A stretch of DNA of 64,000 nt from Pseudomonas viridiflava (GTDB lineage: Bacteria; Pseudomonadota; Gammaproteobacteria; Pseudomonadales; Pseudomonadaceae), in NCBI RefSeq assembly GCF_900582625.1, contig NZ_UTIQ01000199.1, forward strand, positions 310,001 to 374,000, in the 5' to 3' direction. The first letter of the stretch is position 1; each line of letters opens with the position of its first letter. Below are positions 53,801 to 59,456 of the stretch, piece by piece. The notes below the pieces were generated by a model. That model saw only the letters and a list, made by a program, of their open reading frames with translations, did no database searches and was not told the origin of the DNA. Position numbers and translations under genes: made by a program.

Positions 53801-54353
53801 CAAGCGCGTTTACGACAACTGGGGCAACGTGACCTTGTCGCCTTCGGTGCCAAGCACGGGGGCGGGTATCGCCACGCTTAACCCGATTGCCGAAGTGGCG
53901 CCCGGCGACATCGACCTGCTGGCGCCTCTGGGCACCATCGATGCCGGCGAGGCGGGTATTCGGGTGTCGGGCAACATCAACATCGCCGCGCTGCGGGTGG
54001 TGAACGCGGCGAACATTCAGGTGCAGGGCAAGTCGGCCGGTGTGCCGGTCAGCGCCACGGTAAACACCGGCGCGTTGAGCAACGCCAGCGCGGCAGCGTC
54101 TTCAGCCAGCGATGCGGCGGAGGGGGTGGCGCGTGAGCAACAGGCGGCTTCGCGTAACCGGATGCCGTCGGTGTTCAGTGTGCAGGTGTTGGGCTTTGGT
54201 AACGAGCGCCCGGCGCCGGCGGGTCAGCAGGGCGCGAGCCGTGGCGCGGGTGATGAGTCCAACGGCAGCGTGCGGGTGCTCGGCGCGGGCGAGCTGGATG
54301 AACAGGCGCGCAGCCAGTTGACGCCGCAGGAGCGGGGGAATTTGACGTTGTAA
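41853..54353 (+). CDS. pdtA: Two-partner secretion exoprotein PdtA (FHA/HMW1-like)
   Basis: 4166 residues from a GTG (ATG one codon later; aaagga upstream serves both). A signal peptide covers about 1-39, ending NSAHA. The TPS domain (about 90-370) has SIKQTADKAILNWDTFNVGRDTTVAFEQ and INNNGVVFSGSSQVNVRNLVAAATDF, which guide it to the PdtB transporter. The rest is Gly/Asn/Ser-rich beta-helix sequence, as in FHA-type adhesins. A CX3C motif stands at Cys2001/Cys2005, and a 46-residue tandem repeat carries Cys3033/3039 and Cys3079/3085. The C-terminus is low-complexity, then RSQLTPQERGNLTL. Length and position match PdtA of P. aeruginosa (about 4180 residues). The partner gene pdtB follows the Phd-like gene. 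Confidence 0.93.
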   Translation: MMRSQPDKSASRSADSVLRLKPIAQAIALLLLANSAHAANSFSASWFAAKGAAQAAGPASPSAPRPGTPPPLAQQQRVQQQLGRSLANMNNTVAAIAASQAAQAAGRAAAFGAPQTIHNGLGGNGLNAVIGPDGKPLFVNADGPVQTDANGKVLVSIKQTADKAILNWDTFNVGRDTTVAFEQNANWAALNKVNNSTAPSQIQGQIKADGTVLIINNNGVVFSGSSQVNVRNLVAAATDFSDDQFKTSGLYNAFDSSFTNAQGAIRVEQGAVLNTKAPTSSTAGGGYVLLLGKSVDNAGTISTPRGQTVLGAGDSFTIKKGVGSEGNSTSTTRGNEVTAMQSGGTGAGQVRNTGLILAASGDVTLTGNQVRQNGVALASTSADTRGTLHLNATGSDASVTLGEGSTTAILLDASATALDSQRDSLLVPVTSGEPNVIPADTYRRDLSLVQIDSAGSVDFQKGSITLATGGQVAVNAGTRSLVRDGAVIDVSGATGVRVAMESNSVKVNIQGNEQRDAPGSRDDASLNNNDVWVDVRELVFVPAGTNGYATDRWYTAGGLLEVSGYLGTQGHTVAEWMAQGGTVSFTGEEVVTQAGSQINMSGGTLDVQSGTIKQTWLKGENGRLYELNSAPGDMLYRGIYKGYEDVSQRWGQTDYYYNPLIAPRSRQEAGYTVGRDAGTLVIGTRNAVMEGALVSDTFQGARQTAAAQAGLDGYNQSQKAVARGGQLVVGSYLPFYDKKAGTLQYALGATGNTLKNVMIGEGAASIADSIDLTGALPADRQGSLYLNSSQLNGFKLGAIKVAASEGIDVNGALQVAPAGTISLYGPRVAVNADITAHSGTIEVGSRFVQPGGSMPVADPSSVSVADGVKLDASGLWSNLQLDPDDLSALPYQNGGSVSVQVSGAVALGAGSVVDVSSGAALLSSGKFQGGKGGNVSLFAGSGELTLGGELRGQGVKGGGTLDIRAGNVLISDAADAAAAAAGTFVVRGDFFNKGFSAYNLTGNQGLEVAEGTQVNVSMPVYRQGDALGLATGSVPGAALESWTPDLYTEDAVNSVLTQRQGASITLQAGSETTLPAERLTTSLVVGKGAVISVDPGQAINLTSVGQLTMDGRLNAWGGKINLAGGTGNFNSVWIGEHGVLDAAARAATAIDARGNRYGIVRNGGSIVLGGEINHSTGALKGGAGFVVIREGALLDASGTQTTLDVAGRGVTRVASHGGSISIASVDGLYLDGTMKAAAGGEGAAGGSLSVGLGATAYYNGSDVPDAERKTRELILEQHHSATGIAPGSAPQQGASLLTYGYARVSADQVEQGGFSTLSLLSTGLLSFDGNVNLTMANALNLYAGAYALTEAAAQDTNVHLAANYIRFAGSLNNASPQTDGSSTGVGDKPSLQPAGGKLVLAASGLLELRDKVRMGDSGSLTLSNGDVQTVDRRAFGQVQLSSVGDIRIASTTADHKMTLSVPGTLRLSAAQIYPATGTFGTLTATRIDVARSGSTTPSMPYSAFGELRLDADVINQGGVIRAPLGNLILGQTGAAFPYRPGSVVNLLPGSLTSVSGAGLVMPYGGTVDGKTWFYNGASLADGFLKDGTAGMPGRVDLVGQVIDVAEGAVVDVSGGGELLGAGFVTGRGGSTDARLNALMQYGPDGFMLPALSSNPVYAIVPGVQAGYAPLGGEAGASDPLIGQQITLGTGVPGLPAGTYTLLPSTYALLPGAFRVEVNGAAGAANGIATQAMRNGSWSTAGTLSLASGSRESVADNVIVTSADVLRRYSQYNETSFDQFLLNDAARIGIPAALMPRDAKAFNLVFADNKTQQPSLSFSGELLKTHDPAGRGSVSHITQQNGGDMEIVKAGQGPTSGFYGVTLEDETLNAIGAGSLNIGAYSRSFYGQGGNFIIFDDAGSDTGGSAARTRSIVLRSGATLQAPEVFLITSRPDGGITLEQGATISTLGQGDASRDSRDGYIYKPGRNSVLAVSNGYINMLAPAAPNPQSPEVAPGSIRIGTCAGVCTGTTGLYSEGTIATATDNTFELGDSVRYGTRNLTLAVGGINVGNADTLADMAARNLLPSGLTLNQQVLDRLLRGDTSVGAPALETLVLGARDSLNFYGNASLDTFDAVTGTSRLKELVLTTPAIYGKGEAGEVARIHTSNLIWNGAQNEAGSVIAGGAGTGSGTLQIDAQRVEFGYAQNTQPTLASNLDRLALGFANVNVNASERVTANHKGGLLVYQNQGEYIAGKGFQYSGGNLNILTPLLTGAAGSVNRITAGGTIKVTAPTGSPLPTVSTDSLGAELALNGKNVQVEGNVVLPSGKLTLSAEEQLTLTDAARIDMAGRKITFNDVSKYSWGGDLILQSRDGDIHQAAGSIIDLSAVNNQAGTLKATALDASAGKVDLAGSILGGSSGYYDAGGTLVPYKAGSVDIRAQHLGNGTLSEDFAALNQRLNQGQVFGARSFQLKRGDLVIGDGLKAGEVSVSVDGGQLTVNGTIDASGERVGNIRLAGKQGLTLGGNALLDAHSTVLRVDSYGKIIDAPNRAMVELSSGDGLLTLADGARMDLRHGTATTVGHDGKARGTVELNAPRLGGATAGDIAIDASGNLTIQGAKLIALNGVQRYDDAAYGTDPAASGRPYQVINQDYLNGIHDDNDDFIDNALANTALLNGKLAGLNNSTYSNAFHLRPGVEIISATADGDLVVQGDLDLSGLRYASLNPLTPRTSVYGSGEVGSLVIRAGGDLNVYGSINDGFMPPPDTLDDEGWVLTPGKQLFNGDVVVPRAGIELQDGTAFLSGVVLNYDLPLQSVTLAAGTRLPVAGEVAEAFDLPAGTVLAANIRNADGSVAYAAGSRLSADVTLSAGMILDSGSVLLGDTALAGLVWPKGIALPSRPPRTVNELNPNVMLQAGALLLPLGALIPAGTDVKLANGVDKINLRGGDGKGRNWAIAPMLAEGSQSWSIRAVAGADLQAADTRRTNPYAEHGKLTVADTHYGMQGTREQTGGGGPVPGTASDPWVVTLEFATNMWGDPSVTGRSAAEFALQFGMSVEDFCSMDLACSKSPLFVTFDGALGMGNSSYEGRLASDVASELGSTVDMLCQASNACLAKFEAPEYAYSYALKANRFSVLRTGTGDLDLLSAGDLSVQSLFGIYTAGTSSLSLADSTGFNPARGAGLDARTGQQASTILSTGAGIYESFVDGGTASLYRAWYPDQGGNLSLTVGGDLTGDVLSQAALRSSSSASNWLWRQGAGVDGTTPAAWWINFGTFVAEEQSMQLAGFTGLGTLGGGNLVVDVAGNAGMLAPRGNIDVNAERSQGLVLAIGSTGRMVDGALQMTGGGDLTLHVGGGVNPTLGARALQDSGLPIAQRHSLNGSLINLRGSVRADAASFGGIELVNGSTAGFQDWREARAFDPYAATTASATGGLLVMPGDATVTLNTRGDLVLGGAADITRLKGPQPQNVSAADGQKGFGYAWFSLWTDRTAIDLFAAGGNLTPFTQAGEVAPDNRPLGDDVAPSDGRYVYPSILRAAAANGSLYYGSSARWSNGTEVIAKQYSTLLAPGAQAQLEFLARGSIYAGGYAVSPTNTPISNLATPQAPAFYYYHADNGNSPYGDVFSGFMGTSLFAFGGTGATSDYRGSDQPVRFYAVNGDIVGLRTGEVLSFASDPRAGELWYEAARPAWIMAGRDIVNSGQFTADNVSQLPGTATTTGNLFVHDDPTDISIVSAGRDILYSSFNVAGPGTLEITAGRNILMEDKAAVTSLGPVKQGDSRPGASIVMQAGVGASGPDYLGFVEQYLNPANLALGDIALSAQPGKVAKTYEAELAFWLGERFGFTGSTDDALSYFAALPAEQQRVFAREVYFAELRAGGREYNDDSSPRSGSYLRGRNAIASLFPTHDVAGNALGYQGDITMYGGSGVHTNFGGNIQMLTPGGQQVFGIEGEAPPASAGVITQGTGDIQLFSNGSVLLGQSRIMTTFGGDILAWSAAGDINAGRGSKTTLVYTPPKRVYDNWGNVTLSPSVPSTGAGIATLNPIAEVAPGDIDLLAPLGTIDAGEAGIRVSGNINIAALRVVNAANIQVQGKSAGVPVSATVNTGALSNASAAASSASDAAEGVAREQQAASRNRMPSVFSVQVLGFGNERPAPAGQQGASRGAGDESNGSVRVLGAGELDEQARSQLTPQERGNLTL

Positions 54354-54360
54354 CGGCGGT

Positions 54361-54575
54361 GGCCAATCGCGGCTAAAGCCGCTCCCACAAAAGCAAACGG
54401 AGCACCTGTGGGAGCGGCTTTAGCCGCGATGCTTTTGATCTTCGCGCGAGCAGAGAATCGCGACTAAAAGCCGCTCCTACAAAAAGCACCCGAGCACCTG
54501 TGGGAGCGGCTTTAGCCGCGATGCTTTTGATCTGCGCGCGGGCAGAGAATCGCGGCTAAAGCCGCTCCTACAAAA
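54361..54575. repeat. REP cluster with a 92-bp tandem doublet
   Basis: Five REP units of the gcggctttagccgc class in alternating orientation. The segment beginning agcacctgtgggagcggc recurs at 54401 and 54493, giving a 92-bp period. The gene-free stretch 54354-54780 also holds the terminator, the shared promoter element and the 20-bp palindrome listed here. Confidence 0.85.
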
Positions 54576-54586
54576 AGCAGATCGAG

Positions 54587-54616
54587 AGAGCGGCACGCAA
54601 TTGCCGCTCTTTTTTT
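54587..54616 (+). terminator. Rho-independent terminator downstream of pdtA
   Basis: agagcggca-cgcaat-tgccgctct followed by T's, after the REP cluster. It separates pdtA from the Phd-like/pdtB unit. Confidence 0.88.
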
Positions 54617-54637
54617 TCGCCCCCGTTTTCTCCGTTC

Positions 54638-54664
54638 ATGAATCTTCGATGACAAAAGTTCGGT
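54638..54664 (+). promoter_or_regulatory. Composite promoter element of the Phd-like gene/pdtB unit
   Basis: atgaatc-ttcg-atgacaa followed by aagttcggt. Half-sites match the inverse Pho-box unit atgacag at 4/7 and 6/7 with 11-base spacing. 21 of 27 bases agree with the pdtA element at 41736. Confidence 0.55.
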
Positions 54665-54739
54665 AGTGCCAACGGCCTCCGGTCTCTGTGGTGTGGAACG
54701 ACATCAGCGCAGGATTTGCTGGTTGCACAGACAACTTCT

Positions 54740-54759
54740 CCGACGCGAATTCGCGTCGG
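54740..54759. promoter_or_regulatory. Perfect 20-bp palindrome before the Phd-like gene
   Basis: ccgacgcgaattcgcgtcgg, 22 bases before the preferred start at 54781. Position and symmetry suit an operator for the Phd domain encoded next to it. Confidence 0.55.
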
Positions 54760-54780
54760 CTGCCAGGTGGGACAGGGGCT

Positions 54781-55389
54781 ATGGGGTCTATGGAAAGTTA
54801 CTCGAAAGTGGGCATGCAGGAGCTGGATCAGCGGCTGTCGAAAATCGTTGAGGCCGCCCGCAAGAAGCCGGTCTCGGTGTACCGCTACGGCGCGCCCTGG
54901 GTGTGGATTGTCAGCCAGGACGATTGGCAAAGCGCGCTCAAGGAGTTGTCCAGTTACGTGCCGCCCGGCCATTCCCTGGTGATGTTGCGCCCACAAATCG
55001 AAACCTTGTTGAACAGCGCCGCTGAGCCGCTGCAACAGTTCGCCCACGAGCGCCAGTTGCAGGTGCCGGTGAATGCGTTGATGCATGCCTTGCTGCTGCA
55101 ATTGTTGTACTCGCTGCCCAGCGAACAGCAGCTGTACGAGCAGCTCAATTACAACCTGCTGTTCCGCTGGTTTGTAGACCTGGAACTGAACCAGCGGCTG
55201 TGGACGTTTTCGGCGTTCGTGCGCGACATCGGCGAGCTGCTGGATAACCCGCAGGCGGTGAAGCTGCTCGAACGCATCGTCAGCGAAGTGTTCTCCGGCG
55301 ACCTGATGCACATGCCCGAGTTTTCCCTGAATTTCGCCTTGCTGCACACCTGGATGTCACGCCAGGCGCACCCGGCCAAACACACGTAA
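54781..55389 (+). CDS. Phd-antitoxin-domain / IS5-type transposase-fragment protein (PhdA-like)
   Basis: About 202 residues from the ATG at 54781 (GGGA eight bases upstream); the ATG at 54790 (MESYSK) is an alternative. Residues about 5-60 resemble a Phd/YefM antitoxin DNA-binding domain: YSKVGMQELDQRLSKIVEAARKKPVSVYRYGAPWVWIVSQDDW. From about residue 95 the protein resembles the DUF772 N-terminal part of IS5-type transposases: ALMHALLLQLLYSLPSEQQLYEQLNYNLLFRWFVDLEL. No toxin gene is adjacent and the transposase DDE core is absent. Position between pdtA and pdtB matches PA0691 (phdA) of P. aeruginosa. A regulator of the locus is possible (inference). Confidence 0.75.
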   Translation: MGSMESYSKVGMQELDQRLSKIVEAARKKPVSVYRYGAPWVWIVSQDDWQSALKELSSYVPPGHSLVMLRPQIETLLNSAAEPLQQFAHERQLQVPVNALMHALLLQLLYSLPSEQQLYEQLNYNLLFRWFVDLELNQRLWTFSAFVRDIGELLDNPQAVKLLERIVSEVFSGDLMHMPEFSLNFALLHTWMSRQAHPAKHT

Positions 55390-55499
55390 TCGACAACACA
55401 GCCATGCCATATGAGGCGGCGCCGCAGCGCCACGCCGGAGTGCGCACGGACATGCGCCAGTTGCCCAGATGGCCACTGGTTTTTAACTGAGGGGGTTGT

Positions 55500-57131
55500 G
55501 TGAAGGATTGCAATTTAACCGCCAGGCGCAAGACGTGGCCTCTATGGCCAACGTACCTCGCGCTGGCCTTGAGCATCGCCCACGCACAGGCCGAAGAGCC
55601 GGCCGCGGCTGCGCCTGAAGCGCCGGCGCGGCTGGTTGATGTGAACGAGTACGTGGTGCGTGGCAACTCGGTGCTAGAGGCGCGCGATATCGAAGAAGCG
55701 GTGTACCCGTTCCTCGGTCCGCAGCGCAGCCTGACGGATATCGAAGGCGCTCGTGACGCCTTGCAACAGCGCTATCAGACCAAGGGTTACCAGTCGGTTT
55801 TCGTCGAGCTGCCGGAGCAGCAGGTCGAGGGCGGCATCGTCTATTTGCAGGTCAGCGAAACCAAAATCGGCCGCGTGCGGGTGGTCGGTGCCAAGCACTA
55901 TTCACCGGCCAATGTGCTCGACGAAGTGCCGGCGCTGGAGGAGGGCAAGGTGGCCGATTTTGCCGCCGTGCAAGGCCAGCTCGCCACCGCCAACCGCATC
56001 CCGGGTCGGCAAGTGGTGCCGGTGGTGCGCGAAGGGCAACGGCCCGGCACCATGGATGTGGACCTGCAAGTGGAAGACAAGAATCCGTGGCAGGCCAGCC
56101 TTGGCCTCAACAACGACTACAGCGCCGACACCGAAAAGCTGCGCTCGGTGGTCACCCTTGGCCACAACAATTTATGGCAGCGCGGGCACTCGGCCTCGCT
56201 GACCTACTTCACCGCGCCGCAGGATCGCAACAACGCCGAAGTGTGGTCGGGCTACTACAACGCACCGCTCAGCGAACGCTGGAATGTGCAGCTTGCGGGT
56301 TACCAGTCCGACAGCAACGTCGCCACCATCGGCGGCAGCAACGTGCTCGGCAAGGGCCATTCCTACGGCGCGTCGCTGATTTACAACGTGCCGGCGCAGG
56401 GCGTTTGGGCCAACTCGTTGTCGCTGGGTGTGGACTTCAAAGACTTTGAAGAGTCGATGCAATTCGGCGGTGCCAGCGATGACGTGCCGATCAAGTACGC
56501 GCCCATCACCTTGGGCTACAACGGCTTTCGCTACACCGAAACCTCGCAGTTCGGCCTGGGCCTGAGCATCGTCGCCGGCACCCGCTCATTCTTTGGTTAC
56601 GGCAGTGACGCTGACGAGTACGACGCCAAGCGTTATCAGGCCAACCCCAGCTTCGCCGTGTTCAAAGCAGACAGCACCTTCACCCAGAGCTTCTTTGGCG
56701 ACTGGCAGGCGGCAAGCAAATTCGGCCTCCAGCTGGCCTCCGGACCGCTGATTTCCAACGAACAGTTTTCCGCCGGCGGCGCCAGCACTGTGCGCGGTTA
56801 TCTGGCCGCCGAACGTACCGGCGACGACGGCTGGCTGTTCTCTCAGGAGCTGCGCACGCCGTCGTTAAGCAAACAGCTGGGCAGCGGTTTTTCCAGCTAC
56901 GTGGACAGCTGGCGCTTCTACGTGTTTGCCGAAGGCGCGCAGCTTTCGTTGCAGGACGCGCTGCCGGAGCAGGACGACAGTTACAGCCTCGCCAGCATTG
57001 GTTTCGGCACCCGCGCCACGGTGCGCGAATGGCTGTCTGGCAGCCTCGACTGGGGCTACCCGCTAAAGGAAGGCCCCAACACCGAAAAACATGACTCGCG
57101 CGTGCACTTCAGTGTGCAGGCGAACTTCTGA
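55500..57131 (+). CDS. pdtB: Two-partner secretion transporter PdtB (FhaC/ShlB family)
   Basis: 543 residues from a GTG with gagggg upstream. Signal peptide ends near AHAQA (about residue 32). Two POTRA domains (about 45-205) include VNEYVVRGNSVLEARDIEEAVYPFLG and VRVVGAKHYSPANVLDEV. The 16-stranded outer-membrane barrel follows, with the conserved loop 6 GASTVRGYLAAE and last strand VHFSVQANF. It exports PdtA by recognising the TPS domain. It starts 110 bases after the Phd-like gene, and exbB follows in 35 bases. Confidence 0.92.
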   Translation: MKDCNLTARRKTWPLWPTYLALALSIAHAQAEEPAAAAPEAPARLVDVNEYVVRGNSVLEARDIEEAVYPFLGPQRSLTDIEGARDALQQRYQTKGYQSVFVELPEQQVEGGIVYLQVSETKIGRVRVVGAKHYSPANVLDEVPALEEGKVADFAAVQGQLATANRIPGRQVVPVVREGQRPGTMDVDLQVEDKNPWQASLGLNNDYSADTEKLRSVVTLGHNNLWQRGHSASLTYFTAPQDRNNAEVWSGYYNAPLSERWNVQLAGYQSDSNVATIGGSNVLGKGHSYGASLIYNVPAQGVWANSLSLGVDFKDFEESMQFGGASDDVPIKYAPITLGYNGFRYTETSQFGLGLSIVAGTRSFFGYGSDADEYDAKRYQANPSFAVFKADSTFTQSFFGDWQAASKFGLQLASGPLISNEQFSAGGASTVRGYLAAERTGDDGWLFSQELRTPSLSKQLGSGFSSYVDSWRFYVFAEGAQLSLQDALPEQDDSYSLASIGFGTRATVREWLSGSLDWGYPLKEGPNTEKHDSRVHFSVQANF

Positions 57132-57166
57132 CTCGCCAGCAGGCACCGACCTCGGAGAACCTTCCC

Positions 57167-59017
57167 ATGCACCGCTTGATGTTTATTCTTTTAGCCGGCC
57201 TGAGCCTGGTGTTGCCAGCCACCGCCAACGCCTGGTGGCAGGACGACTGGCACTACCGCAAACAAATCAGCATCGACACCACGCCCCAGGGCGCCGCAAT
57301 CACTCAGCCAGTGGGGCGCACCTCGTTGCTGGTGCGTTTGCACACCGGCAACTTCACCTTTGATGGCGTCAACGAAAACGGCTCGGACATTCGCTTCGTT
57401 AGCGCGGACGACAAGACCGTGCTCAACCATCAGATCGAAAGCTTCGATCCGCTGATGGGAATGGCCTTGATCTGGGTAGATGTGCCCCGTGTAGAAGGCG
57501 GCCAGCGCCAGGATATCTGGATGTACTACGGCAACCCGAAGGCGCCGGCCACCAGCAATGGCCAGCTGGCGTTCGATGCTGATTACAGCCTGGTCTACCA
57601 CTTCGACGGTGCGGTTGGCGCGCCGCCGCGTGATGCCAGCGCCTATGCCAACCACGCGCAAAACACCACCGCTGGTAGCCTGGATGGGGTGATCGGCAAG
57701 GCCGCGCAATTCGCCGGTCAGCCGCTGCTGTTGCCCGCCAGTCCTTCGCTGGGCTTGGCCGCCAGTGGGGCATTTACCTTCAGCACATGGTTAAAGCTGG
57801 ACCAGACCGCACCCGAGCAATTGCTGCTGGCCCGTCGCGACGGCGCCAACGCCTTGCTGATCGGCTTAAACCAGGGCGTGCCTTTTGTTGAGGTTAACGG
57901 TCAACGTGCCCAGGCTAACCAGGCCGTCGCCGTCGGCCAGTGGCAACACCTGGCCATGAGCGCCGATGCCAGCGGTTTGCGCCTGTACGTCAACGGCCGC
58001 GAAGCCGCTGCTCTGGCGCAGGCCATGCCGGCACTGCAGTCGGCCATGGCCATTGGCGCGGACGTAGCGCCAGCCGCAGCGGGCGAGGGCGTTGCTCCGG
58101 TCGAGGGCGTTGCAGCGGTGAGCGTTTATCAAGGGTTCGTCGGCGCGTTGGATGAGCTGCGCCTGTCCCGCGTGGCCCGTTCGCCCGAGCAGATTCTGGC
58201 TGACGCCACCGCCCAGGGCGCCGAGTCGCGCTTGGTGGCGTATGGCGTGGATGAAGAACAGTCCGGATTTGGTTTTGGCAGCCTGGGTTTTCTGATCAAG
58301 GCCGTGCCGGTGGATGCCTGGGTAATCATCGCGGTGCTAGTGCTGATGATGTTTCAGTCGTGGGTAATCATGTTCCGCAAAAACCGCATGGTGGGCCGCG
58401 TGAGTCGGGCCAACGAGCAGTTCCGTCAGCAGTTTTCCAAGGTCGGCACGCGCCTGGAATTGCTCGCCGATGACAGCTTGCTCGCCGATCGGCTGACCCA
58501 TTCCTCGCTGTGGCACCTGTACCAAGTGGCGGTGGGGGAGATCCGCACCCGTCGCGATCAGGGCGCCGACACCACGTCCATTTCCGCCGCCACCATTGAA
58601 GCCATTCGCTGCTCCATGGACGGCGTGCGCACCCGCGAAAACCAGCAGCTCGGCTCGAAGCTTTCGACCTTGTCCAACGCCATCGCCGGTGGCCCGTATA
58701 TCGGGCTGCTGGGTACGGTGCTGGGCATCATGGTGGTGTTCCTCGGCACAGCCATGGCTGGCGATGTGAACATCAATGCCATCGCACCGGGTATGGCGGC
58801 CGCATTGCTGGCCACCGCGATGGGCCTGTTTGTCGCCATTCCCGCGCTGTTTGGCTACAACCGGCTGATTACGCGCAACAAGGAAGTCAGCGCCGATATG
58901 CGCGTGTTCGTCGACGAGTTCATCACCCGGCTGGCCGAAGTGCACGGCGAAAGCCAGTTCAGCGAAGCGGCGCACCGGCGGGGCAATCACGCCGCCAGCC
59001 CGTCGCTGATCAACTGA
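57167..59017 (+). CDS. ExbB/TolQ-family proton channel with DUF2341 and LamG-like N-terminal domains
   Basis: 616 residues, more than twice an ordinary ExbB. Signal peptide 1-22 (ATANA). DUF2341-like domain about 23-120 (WWQDDWHYRKQISIDTTP ... IWMYYGNPKA). Concanavalin/LamG-like domain about 145-345 (FSTWLKLDQTAPEQLLLARRDGANALLIGLNQG, WQHLAMSADASGLRLYVNGRE, GALDELRLSRVARSPEQILADA). TM1 about 384-404, cytoplasmic loop, TM2 about 508-532 (GPYIGLLGTVLGIMVVFLGTAM), TM3 about 541-563 (MAAALLATAMGLFVAIPALFGYN). The ExbB part should form the channel with ExbD (59028) to energise TonB (59457). The lectin-like part would face the periplasm. Corresponds in position to ExbB2 of the pdt locus. Confidence 0.87.
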   Translation: MHRLMFILLAGLSLVLPATANAWWQDDWHYRKQISIDTTPQGAAITQPVGRTSLLVRLHTGNFTFDGVNENGSDIRFVSADDKTVLNHQIESFDPLMGMALIWVDVPRVEGGQRQDIWMYYGNPKAPATSNGQLAFDADYSLVYHFDGAVGAPPRDASAYANHAQNTTAGSLDGVIGKAAQFAGQPLLLPASPSLGLAASGAFTFSTWLKLDQTAPEQLLLARRDGANALLIGLNQGVPFVEVNGQRAQANQAVAVGQWQHLAMSADASGLRLYVNGREAAALAQAMPALQSAMAIGADVAPAAAGEGVAPVEGVAAVSVYQGFVGALDELRLSRVARSPEQILADATAQGAESRLVAYGVDEEQSGFGFGSLGFLIKAVPVDAWVIIAVLVLMMFQSWVIMFRKNRMVGRVSRANEQFRQQFSKVGTRLELLADDSLLADRLTHSSLWHLYQVAVGEIRTRRDQGADTTSISAATIEAIRCSMDGVRTRENQQLGSKLSTLSNAIAGGPYIGLLGTVLGIMVVFLGTAMAGDVNINAIAPGMAAALLATAMGLFVAIPALFGYNRLITRNKEVSADMRVFVDEFITRLAEVHGESQFSEAAHRRGNHAASPSLIN

Positions 59018-59027
59018 GGGCGCGACC

Positions 59028-59453
59028 ATGGCCAATCTCAACGCAGCCCACGACGACGAAGAAGATGCCGCCGTCGACACCATCAACATTACGCCGCTGG
59101 TGGACGTGCTGATGGTGGTGCTGGTGATGTTTATCCTCACCGCCACGGCGCAGATTTCCGGCATTCAAATCAATCTGCCCAAGGCCAGCGCGGCGGTGTC
59201 GTTGTCGCAGCCAAAAACCAAGGCCATCTCGGTGAACGATGGCGGTCAGGTGTTTCTCGACGCCTACCCGGTCACGCTCAACGAGCTGGAAGACCGCCTG
59301 CGCATCGAGAAAGCGCAGAGCCCGGACTTCCCCGTGATCGTGCGCGGCGATGCCACGGTGCAGTACCAGAAAGTCATCGAAGTGCTCGATTTGCTGCGCC
59401 GCCTGGAGCTGTCGCAGGTCGGCCTGGTGACTGGCAAACCGAGCCAGGGCTGA
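59028..59453 (+). CDS. ExbD/TolR-family protein
   Basis: 141 residues. Single N-terminal TM with the conserved Asp: INITPLVDVLMVVLVMFILTAT, in which Asp of PLVDV is the proton-path residue. The periplasmic domain ends VIEVLDLLRRLELSQVGLVTG, the ExbD pattern. Gene starts ten bases after exbB and stops three bases before tonB. Partner of the ExbB above. Confidence 0.93.
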   Translation: MANLNAAHDDEEDAAVDTINITPLVDVLMVVLVMFILTATAQISGIQINLPKASAAVSLSQPKTKAISVNDGGQVFLDAYPVTLNELEDRLRIEKAQSPDFPVIVRGDATVQYQKVIEVLDLLRRLELSQVGLVTGKPSQG

Positions 59454-59456
59454 GCC

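Noticed and set aside
54361..54575. CRISPR-like array
   Set aside because: The repeated units are REP palindromes in alternating orientation, with no unique spacers of constant length and no cas genes.
54781..55389. Intact insertion sequence or toxin-antitoxin module
   Set aside because: No terminal inverted repeats, no DDE catalytic core and no adjacent toxin gene; only a chimeric small protein remains.
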